From the NCBI GenBank assembly GCA_022605405.1, contig JABYQQ010000001.1, positions 4,216,001-4,280,000 of the forward strand: a DNA stretch of 64,000 nucleotides. The letters are read 5' to 3'. Shown piece after piece: positions 1 through 9,220 of the stretch; within the stretch, counting starts at the first letter, position 1; every line of letters begins with the position of its first letter. Both the position numbers and the translations under genes were made by a program. The notes beneath the pieces are model-generated. The model ran no database searches. It was not told where the DNA came from and worked only from the letters and a program-made list of their open reading frames with translations. This DNA is from Earliella scabrosa (taxonomy: Eukaryota; Basidiomycota; Agaricomycetes; Polyporales; Polyporaceae).

Positions 1-799
1 GGGTCTTGGCAAAGTCTTTGTACATGCCAGGTGAGCATTCAACGTCATACAACCTGAGAGTCTTGGCTTGCAATGTCGCAGATCGTCGATGGTCTGTAGT
101 AGACAAGTTTCCTGTCTACTGCTCACCGTAAAACGAACTTGAATATGCACGTTGTTGCAGGACCTCGCAGTATCGAACCCCGAGAAGCAAGGATGGCGCA
201 CATATGGACATGCGTTGAACTAGGTTGAACCCCTTCCCGATCCGGTGGTCATAATGCCCTGACGGTCAATGGCCAAGTGTCTTAGCCATCTTGTCAGCGT
301 GCGTGTTTTCGCATGATTAACTCACATCGTTATCGCAGGTGCTCATGTCTCCATGGATTCGGCATGAATGTTGCGACCTTCACCGACCCCATCGCTCATC
401 ACTTGTCATCTATACACCTCTCGTTCTCTCCGCATGTATCAGAGCCACCGTCCTGCTGCTGTCGTTCAACGGTACCGTCCCGACTCCCGCATGGATTACC
501 TTCAGCATGCGGAAGTCACCACGATGTCTGATTGACAGCAGCAGGACGAACTAAGGCGCGACTTCACCCCACCTCATGAAGTATATGTTGGTGAACACCG
601 TCCTCCATTGGACGAGATAGCGGTTGGCCTTCCCAAACTTTAGAGTACCTCGGAAAAGATTGACAGCCTGGGTACCGTGCAGATACCGCAGCGCCATTCT
701 CGTACCTTTTCTCCCTCAATAGCATCCGCAATACGGCAGTCAGACCCACTCTCCTCCCTTCGTTTTCTCTGATTTTGCTGCTGCGATCCGGCCACTCAC
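1..799. other. No gene called; may hold the missing 5' exon of the methyltransferase
   Basis: Short reading frames are present on both strands but none shows recognisable domains or clear splice pairing. The methyltransferase that begins at 800 lacks the N-terminal helical domain of its family, and its frame is closed by a TGA at 770-772. An upstream exon, if it exists, should lie here, but I could not identify it. Confidence 0.4.
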
Positions 800-1693
800 A
801 TGCTGCAATACGTACGCACCGCAGGCTCCCAACCGTTCGGCCCCCTCAACCTTGCCGTCCGCGCCCCAGTCCTCATCCCGCGCCCCGAAACCGAAGACTG
901 GACGATCCGGCTCGCAGAGTCCCTCGCGCCAAGGCCCCCGTCGGACCGGCCTCTCAAGCTGCTCGACCTCTGCACCGGCTCTGGCTGCATTCCCCTCCTC
1001 ATCTGCCACCTCTGGCCTCCCGGCTCCGTCCACGCGACAGGCGTCGACGTTTCCAAAACCGCGGTCCAGCTCGCGCGCGAGAACGCCGCGCTCTGCGGGA
1101 TTAGCACACCGGACGGACACGCTGGCCTGAGCGCCACGCTCTCGCGACAGAGTCAAACGGATCTCGCCCAATCGCAAGCTCCCCATCCTCATCGGGCGAG
1201 TGGGGCCGAGACCGCGACCGGGAAGGCGAACGCAGACGTGAACGCGAACACATTCACCCCGGTCCTGGCCGACCTCATGCATCCGGACTTTGTGCAGCAC
1301 GCGCGCCTCGAGCCCCCGTACGACCTGATCACCTCCAACCCGCCATACATCCCTCCGGCCGAGTACGCCACGCTCCCGCGCTCCGTGCGCGAGTACGAGG
1401 ACGTCCGCGCGCTGGTCGGCGATCCCCCACCCTCCCCTTCCCCGGGTACAGAGGACGAGCACGAAGATGAAACGGCAGCGGACCGGGGAAAAGGCCTCGC
1501 GTTCTACCACCGGATCGCGGCGCTCGTGCGTGAGCACGGGCTGCTCAGCGCGCGCGGGACGCTCGCGCTCGAGGTGGGCGACGGGCAGGCCGCTGAGGTA
1601 GCGGCGATCGTGGAACGCAGGGCGCGCTTAGGGCGGATCGACGTGTGGAGGGATCCTTGGGGCAAGGAGCGCGTCGTCGTCGCGCGCCAATGA
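800..1693 (+). CDS. MTQ1: Release-factor glutamine methyltransferase, HemK/MTQ1 type
   Basis: Predicted SAM-dependent N5-glutamine methyltransferase acting on the GGQ motif of a peptide chain release factor, probably the mitochondrial one. The 297-residue frame starts at the conserved linker (LQYVRTAGSQPFGPL, then LIPRPETEDW). It continues with the SAM-binding loop DLCTGSGCIP near residue 53 and the catalytic-site motif SNPPYIPP near residue 180, followed by LEVGDGQ near the end. An Asp/Pro/Ser-rich insertion separates NPPY from the last strands. The N-terminal helical domain of the family is missing, so either a 5' exon was not found or the copy is truncated. A decayed partial copy lies at 4147-4449. 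Family assignment is firm; organelle is inferred. Confidence 0.85.
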   Translation: MLQYVRTAGSQPFGPLNLAVRAPVLIPRPETEDWTIRLAESLAPRPPSDRPLKLLDLCTGSGCIPLLICHLWPPGSVHATGVDVSKTAVQLARENAALCGISTPDGHAGLSATLSRQSQTDLAQSQAPHPHRASGAETATGKANADVNANTFTPVLADLMHPDFVQHARLEPPYDLITSNPPYIPPAEYATLPRSVREYEDVRALVGDPPPSPSPGTEDEHEDETAADRGKGLAFYHRIAALVREHGLLSARGTLALEVGDGQAAEVAAIVERRARLGRIDVWRDPWGKERVVVARQ

Positions 1694-1696
1694 ACC

Positions 1697-2266
1697 ACTT
1701 CTTTTGGTCAGTTCGGCGACGAGGTCCCCCCCCTCCCCCCATTATCGCCGCGACGGCACCTGTGTGAATGGTTCTATCCGATAGCCAATAATATGCTCAT
1801 ACTCTCCAGAGAAACACGATGCGTTGGCCAAGGTGGACGAGGACAACCACAGATTGGAATTTTGCAAGGTGCACGTGTCAAACCGGGGTGTATAGACGCT
1901 TCCTTTGGCAGAATGACTATCATCCGCAGGCCAGCGTCCCAGCGAAAAATGGTTCTCGTTGCCGTAAATATGTATCGGTTGCGCGGCCCGAGGCGTCGTC
2001 CGCAGTCAGCGCCGGTAACCGAATACCGTACAGTGTACACAGCATGGACGATGTGCCAGGATCATGCATGGTCGGATGTGTCCACATTGACGTTTGAAAG
2101 TACAGCTTTCACAGCATCGCGCCGCATATTCAACAGTACTTCAGAGAGAGCCAGGACCTCAGTCCTCGACCATCTTCCACGACCTCTCAGAAACCGCGGT
2201 AAGTCTGAGTCTTAAATTTGAGCATCTAGTTTGCGATCGCCTGCTCACTCCCTTCCGGACTTCTAG
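1697..2266. other. Intergenic and 5' flank of the HET gene
   Basis: Overlapping short plus-strand frames run through this stretch but carry no domain. It most likely holds the 3' end of the methyltransferase transcript and the promoter/5' UTR of the HET gene. I see nothing else. Confidence 0.4.
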
Positions 2267-4084
2267 ATGTGGCTACTCAGCACCTTCAGGGGGGAGCTGT
2301 GCTCTTTCCCCGACATCGCCTCAGTCCGATATGCCATTCTCTCCCACGTTTGGCGAGAAAAGGAGCAGTCATTTCAAGACACACAACACCTTCATCGCGC
2401 ACACGCGTCGTCCGGAAATCCGCGGGATTGGGCCTCCGACAAAGTCAAACACTTCTGCATCTTTGCTCAGCAACAGGGCTACGACTGGGTCTGGATAGAC
2501 ACTTGCTGCATCGACAAGAGCAGCAGTGCAGAGCTTTCGGAGGCCATCAATTCAATGTTCGCATGGTACGCCAATGCGGACGTTTGCTATGCTTATCTGG
2601 ACGACGTGGGCGACGACGAAGATCCTCACTGCCTTCCCTCATCTCCACGCACCTCCGGGTACTCACCTGCCCGTGACACTCAGTTCAGCCGAAGCCAATG
2701 GTTCACTCGAGGCTGGACTCTCCAGGAGCTCATCGCACCGACGCACGTTGTGTTCCTGTCATGCAACTGGCGCACTCTTGGAACAAAGCATGGCCTGGCG
2801 GGTATCATCGAGAACGTGACTGGGGTAAACAGCGCCGTCCTGAGGCATCAGATGTCTCTGGACTGTGTCAGCATCGCACGACGCATGTCATGGGCAGCAA
2901 GAAGGCAAACTACGCGTGTGGAGGATCGCGCATACTCGCTCATGGGTCTATTCGGTGTCCACATGCCAACAATATACGGGGAGGGATCGCACGCCTTCTT
3001 CCGCCTACAACAAGAGATCATCAAGCAGTCCTCCGATCAGAGCATCTTCGCATGGGGCGCTATTCACAAATGCTTCGAGTCCGCCGCGTCAACGACGGGG
3101 GTGGCGCTCAGTCATTCTCATGGTGCTCAAGCGGAGACACAGGCTCTTCTCGCCCCATCCCCGAGCGCGTTCGCAGCGTCGGCAAACATCACACCGCTGA
3201 GCATGGAGAAGTTCCGGCACTACTTCAAGCACCGTTGCGGCGCTCCAGAGTTCATCCCTACCAGCTACGGAATGCGAACCGCTTTACCCCTATTGACGCT
3301 CCATCAATCCGGCGCGGCGGTGTTGGCCTGTCAGGACGAGCGCGGCTCCCTCGTTCTACTTCTCCTCCGCCGATATAGCAGCGAGCCGAACACGTTCGTC
3401 GTCGGGCAGTACGTCCATGAACCGTACAAGTATTACCGCGCGGCCTTCCTCTCCAGTTTCCACGTCCTGAACAGAGCCAGACCTGTCGAACTCTACATCC
3501 ACCTGTGGAACTGGACGATCGCCAGACGGATCGACCCCATCCCCTTCCCTGGTATGCACGGCTCCCGCAGAATGCACCGTCCACACGTCTTCTTCTTTCC
3601 ACACTGGGTCATATCCCGCTTACATCGATACGGCTTTACGCCCGACCGCCAGTGCACGGACGGGCTGAGCGTCGAGCTCAAACCTGGCTATGGCGAGGAG
3701 GTGTCTACCACCGCTGTCACGTTCATGCATAACAGCAAAAGAATATCATTCGCCGTGGTTCTGGTCCTGGGAGGCAGCTCCTTGCGCGACGAGTCCGCCT
3801 TCATCAAACATCCGTACATATCCGTGAATTTTGATCAGGATCGTATAATAGGACCACGGCGCCGGATACCCACTCATACTCTATCTGAGTCCAGGCAGGG
3901 CTCACCAGATTTTAACACGGGCCCGCTAACGTTTGGCGATTCCGCGAGATGCATCAAGATCGAGGTGATGAAGTGGGAGGAATTCCATCCGGGCCGGCGG
4001 GACTCTGTCGTTCATGTCTTGAACGTTGTGTTGGAGGGTTCTCTGTATACTCGTGTGTCTCGGTATGATCCCGTGACATCCTGA
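2267..4084 (+). CDS. HET-domain (heterokaryon incompatibility) protein
   Basis: Single-exon frame of 605 residues. The N-terminal third is a HET domain of the basidiomycete kind: ILSHVW near residue 23, WVWIDTCCIDKSSSAEL near 75, then MFAWYANADVCYAYLDDV, then WFTRGWTLQELIAP near 145. The phrase YSLMGLFGVHMPTIYGEG follows near 225. HET domains act in allorecognition and programmed cell death between incompatible hyphae, usually in the cytoplasm. The C-terminal ~350 residues match no domain I recognise; I see no NACHT, WD40 or ankyrin repeat. The start was chosen because M-W-L-L-S-T immediately precedes the usual HET entry strand. The gene sits between a methyltransferase and a broken copy of it, so the interval may have been rearranged. 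Confidence 0.9.
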   Translation: MWLLSTFRGELCSFPDIASVRYAILSHVWREKEQSFQDTQHLHRAHASSGNPRDWASDKVKHFCIFAQQQGYDWVWIDTCCIDKSSSAELSEAINSMFAWYANADVCYAYLDDVGDDEDPHCLPSSPRTSGYSPARDTQFSRSQWFTRGWTLQELIAPTHVVFLSCNWRTLGTKHGLAGIIENVTGVNSAVLRHQMSLDCVSIARRMSWAARRQTTRVEDRAYSLMGLFGVHMPTIYGEGSHAFFRLQQEIIKQSSDQSIFAWGAIHKCFESAASTTGVALSHSHGAQAETQALLAPSPSAFAASANITPLSMEKFRHYFKHRCGAPEFIPTSYGMRTALPLLTLHQSGAAVLACQDERGSLVLLLLRRYSSEPNTFVVGQYVHEPYKYYRAAFLSSFHVLNRARPVELYIHLWNWTIARRIDPIPFPGMHGSRRMHRPHVFFFPHWVISRLHRYGFTPDRQCTDGLSVELKPGYGEEVSTTAVTFMHNSKRISFAVVLVLGGSSLRDESAFIKHPYISVNFDQDRIIGPRRRIPTHTLSESRQGSPDFNTGPLTFGDSARCIKIEVMKWEEFHPGRRDSVVHVLNVVLEGSLYTRVSRYDPVTS

Positions 4085-4146
4085 GATGTTGCACAGTGGA
4101 CGCCCCATCACCCCTCCAAGTCATGCGAAACATTCCTGGAGCTATG

Positions 4147-4449
4147 AAATGGCCGACCTCATGCGTCCGGGCTTACCAAAGTGGCAGGCGCGCCTCGAAT
4201 CGCCGTACCACACGGCCTCATGACGTCCAACCTGCCGTACATCTTCTCAGTCGATACGACGTGCTCGCGCACCATGCGCCAAGCACGTCCACGCCCTCCC
4301 TGGCGATTCGCCTGGGTGCAAGGTCACTGTGCCGACGATAGTAGACCGAAAGAGCTCGCATTCTGCCACCACTGCAGATCGCGGAGCTCGTAGGCTGCTC
4401 GACACGCCGCGATCGATGTTCGCGCTCAGGCGCGTCGTTGTCGTGTCGC
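4147..4449 (+). pseudogene. Decayed fragment of the MTQ1-type methyltransferase
   Basis: This stretch aligns by eye with about 1266-1693 of the intact gene. ADLMRPG matches ADLMHPD, QARLESPY matches HARLEPPY, and TSNLPYIF matches TSNPPYIP, so the catalytic NPPY has become NLPY. The first part runs into a TGA after HTAS and continues in another frame. A later part resembles the terminal RVVVARQ segment. The methyl-donor-binding region is absent. It is a partial duplicate broken by a stop and indels, about 2.9 kb downstream of the parent with the HET gene between. Boundaries are approximate. Confidence 0.7.
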
Positions 4450-4731
4450 TCGCGTGTAGGATCTAACCTAGTGCATCCCTGAGCCTATGGTCGACTGAAG
4501 CACAGCACGAGCATGGTCGTTAATCCCTGAGGGATCCGCGGGGACGCACATGCGGCCCGCCCGCAATCCATATGGACACGCGTAGCACACGGATACAGTT
4601 GGGCTCTATCATTTCATAATAGTGTACATGCAGGAGTATATGGTCAGATCGCGGTTACATACGGAGACTGTTAGGGTTTAGGTGGTCCTTGGGGGAGTTC
4701 AAGTGGTATCTGGAGGGTGGGCTCACCAGTC

Positions 4732-7700
4732 CTAGATGTATGACATACGTTTATTCAGACCACTCGGCCTGAAGACGGCCTTCCACCTCTCCAGATCACA
4801 CTCGCCTTGTTCGGTGGTGTCGTTGACGGGAGCTCCATTGGGACAATGGATGTCCAGCCTCGAGCAGAGGAGCTTGAGCAACGATGAGCATGGGGTCAAG
4901 TGATGATAGACACGAAAACCTCGTACATCAGCATCTGCAGAACGCATACATCAGTTTGGGATAGTGGGAAGAGCGGGCAGGGGCAAACGCACAGTAGACT
5001 GGGGCAGGAATGGAGACTGCGCGGGTGGCAGGGACGTAGATGTGGCAGAGGTGGTACGTTATGACTTGTACTCTATCGAATATTGCGGGTTTATACGTCG
5101 ACATTAGTGGGGACGAGGACGGTGGAGAGGACGGCGAAGCTCACACTCGAAGGTCGAACCCCGGTTCGTTCGATAGGATGGTATAGTGACCAGGCCTACT
5201 TGCTAGGAGAGTATGAGGTGACAGCATACGGCGCAGGCTGATCTCGCACTCACTGCCAAGCAAACCTGCATGTGATTGGAGGTAAAATTCTTGCAGCCTA
5301 GGGCTAGTAATTTGGTGATCGACCACCAGGCCTGTCGGACAGTTACCAGATCCATCTGCATCCTGCGGTCTGTGCGTGTGCGTAATCAAGTTAGCAGCAG
5401 CTTGCAGCACTTGACGAATGTAGCATACGGGTTTCGCGGGAAGAAGCGGACATGATGTCTGGGTAGTAGAGAATATGCGTCAGCCTGGATCAAGTTCGGT
5501 CGATATGTCAGCATACCTCTTTCCTACTACTATGAAGAGAAGCTTCGGTTGGATCCTTTCATTTGTCCAACCCATGTTCCTGAAGGCTCCTATCACGACA
5601 GATGAGCGGTGACCATGTGCGATCACAGGACCACACTGACTTTTGATCATTGGGATCTCAGTCCTGGCCACATGGGCAAACTCTCCTTCGCTGACGCCAT
5701 CCCTGTAGAAGATCACGCAGGCTGGCGGGACCGGGGGTTGTCCTTGAGCTTGCTTGTAAGTGATATAATCTCTCAAAGCATTCTGTCAAGCGGAATCAAT
5801 CTCTGGTGTACTACTGACGGGAAGGTAGTGCATACCTCCATCATCGTCTCAAGATCCTGGATGGTCTCCAAGCGAGGTTGCTGGACGCATGAGAAGGAGG
5901 TGAATTCGCCCATGTAGGGGTCGACCGAAGCGACTAGCCCAGTGACCGAAGGTTGATGTGTTACTCCAGGGCCAGGATGGCTGACATCCGCACCTAATAA
6001 TTCATCCGTGGTTCAGAATGCGATTCATGGTGACACAATTCAAGGGGCGCACCAACGACCATTGACGCCTGTAAGATGGGACTGACAGGCGAGTCGATGA
6101 TCGAGTTAATGCCCCCTAGGCGAGCATTAACCCTACAGTAGCGAAGTCAGTAACAGCTCACGCTGTTATAGTAACAGATGGTCTACTTCAGTGCAACGTT
6201 GTTGCAATATTGATCGTTGGCTCTTTCCCACTTCCCGCTACGCTGGGGGGAGAGCCGCTCGACAGCGTGATACATGTTATCCAAGGCATGATCACGTACC
6301 ACACACTGTATAGGCACATGCCGCTCCGTGTCTCCCCAACGCTTCACCTCACGGCGCAATTCAGGAGCATTCTCCGGCAACAATACGAGGATGAGCTGAG
6401 GTCGAGACATGGATCCGGGCAGTTGTTGCACGGCCGTCATGCCCGCTTCCATAAGAGACTGTCGTCCTCAGTAATGAGTTCATTGACTCGATTACACACA
6501 AGGGGAGGGTATCCACCTGTGCAGCATTTTGACCGTTGCCGGATTGGATATGGGGCGAGTTGACAACTGTCCATATGGGTCAGCTGTGTCCGAACCAAGC
6601 TGGAGATGATCCATACCCATTCCTAGTATCCGTCTAGCGTCAGTAAATGATGATGTTCAGCACACATTCGCATACCCAGCCTGCGCATGTTCGTCACCAG
6701 CATATCTACGAAACGATCGACATGGGGTCTGCGCGCCTGGTGGAAGTCAACGACTGCCCATTTCTCAAGTCGTTCCCCAGGGCGGAAGAACCGTTTCCGC
6801 TGGACGTTCCACGCTCCCTCATTCGTATTGAGTTCCTATGGCATTGGATATTACATATATATATGCCCATCCCTGTTACGAGATAGGAATGGCTCACCAT
6901 GGGTCTGTCATTGCCGCCATATACGATTTTGGGGGGCTTAAGGACCACCCCTGACACGGAGACCATGTCAGGGTTCACGACCATGCCCGCGTCCTTGATG
7001 AAGTCGGAATCATCATAGTTGAAAGTCTAACACGCCCGCCACATTAGCAGCGCTATTGACAATTCAATGCACTGACAGTACATACGTTATCTCTGACTGC
7101 TCCCTGGATCATGTCCCGACGTCTTGACGGGGTCTCAGTCGCATAGGACAAGAATTTCTTCTGCAGCGACGGGTCGAGGCGCTTCCGATATACCTGCCCG
7201 GGTACAACATCGCACAGTTCCGCAGGGACAACGGACGACCTTCCGAGCCTAACGCCTACCGCACGGGGCATTGTGATGCGGACGTTGTACTTCTCCTGAA
7301 AATGTCGCTGCGAGAGAGCTGGAGCGCGTGAGGTGTACGATGTCAAGATAGAGCACACCTCGACTGTATAGCGTTCTCCGTCCTTGTCAAACTCCTGCTT
7401 GCCAGCTTCCCAAACAAGATCGGCGATCGGCTTCGGACGCATGTTGGGGGCAACCGTGACCTTGACAAGCACCCCCTTGAGGAATGCGCGAAGACTCATA
7501 AACTGCCTTCGATCCAGTGATTGCAGATCCCGATCGTTGCGAAGCTTAAGAAAGTTGCGCATATTGTAGGTCAGCGTGCCGGGAATGTGCCTGCAATCAC
7601 AGGTTATATCGCGCGTTCAGCCGGGTGGATGTTGATCAGACTCACACCGCCGCCCATGACACATCGATGTTAATGAGGAGTCGGTCCATCGCGGGACGCA

Positions 7701-8518
7701 CGCTCCTGCACGGACACGGCACTCAATAAGAGGTCATAGAATCATAAGAGACGACCTACTGGAAGAATCCGCGCCATGCAGCGAGGCCCATCCCCAGCTC
7801 TCGTGCTGTTTCCGCGACGTAGAACGAGCGGGCATGCGCAGGAAAGCGGTGTCTCATATTCGGTACTTGGCGTACGAGAAGTTGGATGAGAGTGAGCGGC
7901 ATAGCGTTCTGGCCGATGTCCGCGTTGGATCTGGTTGTCAACCTGCGGACTAGGCTAGAGAGGCGCTAGTTTGAACCCCTTGGGACGCAGGCAGACCTGG
8001 GAGGACGCACCTAGAGTCAATGACAGCAACCCTCGTGAGCGTGATTCGATGCGTAGGCCTCGATCTGTCACGCCGCATACAGATCTCGAACTGAAGCAAG
8101 ATTACAGTCGATGCACCGCGAAAGTTAGATGATAGATAGCACGTACCGCGTTGTCCCTGATCTCGCGAATACTGAAGAGGTTCTTCCGCCCGTCATACAA
8201 GGGACGCGGCATGAAGACAGATGCGTTGTCGTTCTGGAGACGGTCTATAATCTCATAGTTACGGGCAATTGCGAGGCTGGGTGGATTGATGTCTATGCGG
8301 TGCTGTGTAGAGCAGCAAACGCGCGGAAGTTAACAAGCACTCACCAACTGCGGCGTAGCATATAGACGAGTCAATAGACGTCGCGAGGCTACGAAGCACA
8401 CAGCTGTACACGTACCGTCGTATTGATGATATACTGCAGTCGGCAGGCGGGTTATCTCGAATGAGTTCGTGTACACTTGCAGAGTGCGGACGACGGCTCC
8501 GGAAACATCTACGTTCAT
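4732..8518 (-). CDS. AGO: Argonaute protein, DEDD catalytic tetrad
   Basis: Multi-exon gene for the small-RNA-guided slicer of RNA silencing. Exons in order: N domain (VYTNSFEITRLPTAVYHQYD, then YDGRKNLFS), linker 1 (GMGLAAWRGFFQ, SVRPAMDRLLINIDV), PAZ (EKYNVRITMPRAVGVRLG, VVPAELCDVVPGQ), linker 2 (GMVVNPDMVSVSGVVL), MID (LILVLLPENAPELRREVKRW) and PIWI. Catalytic residues visible: D in GADVSHPGPGV, E in QQPRLETIQDL, D in FYRDGVSEGEF, and D in a micro-exon ending YYAD. HHVRFFP and RPGHYTILSNEPGF are also present. The frame ends with LNKRMSYI and TAG. The start is the first in-frame ATG, about 17 residues before the N-domain motif, so there is almost no N-terminal tail. A paralogue on the other strand lies at 43982-47896. 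Some joins around 6500-6650 are unresolved. Confidence 0.9.
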
Positions 8519-9220
8519 GTTGCTCGCGCTGATCGTTGAGTCTTGAACTAAGCTCTTCTCTTGCGCCTTGGACGACCGAGCTTGCACGATAGAATTGAGG
8601 ATTTGGTGTTCCCAGTGACTTGCAGTTTGGAAGCAGGGGAGTTGTGCGCACGGCGTAGGCTCGCTGGCCCTCTATGTGAAACGAGTAGTTTGCAAGGTGA
8701 ATGGGTACATCGCCCGCGGGTCGCCCCCGAAATGATGAGGATCCTCAGCGGCAGCGTGGACGCGCCATGACACGCCCTACGCGCCCCCACACGAGATGGA
8801 AATTCGGCGCCAAGTTGCCATGTTGGGATCCCGTAGGCTTGGCGCGCAATGTGCCCTTGTTGTGTACTTACAACTTACAAGTTGAAGTTACAACGCTATC
8901 CAGTCCCAGCGGGTGGAGATCCGCCTAGCCAAGGAGGACTCGAAGACATCCCTGTGACGCCTGTTGTGGGTCTCTGTTTGGGGAGCCATGGCTCGATAAT
9001 GTCCTCAAGTGAGTGGTAGTATTAGTAGTACAGGACTGGTCCTCCGTTGGCCTCCAGGTCTGGCGAGCAGATGCATAGGGATCTGAAGCAATACTAATAA
9101 AGATACAGCATAGAGTGTGAAATGATCAATGCTACAAAAAGACCGTCAACGGGTCCCAAACGTCCGCAAGCCCGCATATCACGCACCAACGTACCTCCTG
9201 GTCCGTTCTCCGCCTAGTAC
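8519..9220. other. Intergenic: 5' flank of Argonaute and 3' flank of GCN5
   Basis: Both flanking genes are on the minus strand, so this should hold the Argonaute promoter. The frame upstream of the chosen Argonaute ATG stays open for some distance but has no further ATG nearby. No gene is seen. Confidence 0.5.

Noticed and set aside
740..1537. 265-codon minus-strand frame over the methyltransferase
   Set aside because: It is the antisense shadow of a GC-rich gene; the plus strand carries unmistakable family motifs.
2267..4084. HET gene as part of an NLR-type receptor
   Set aside because: No P-loop NACHT/NB-ARC or repeat domain was found in or next to it.
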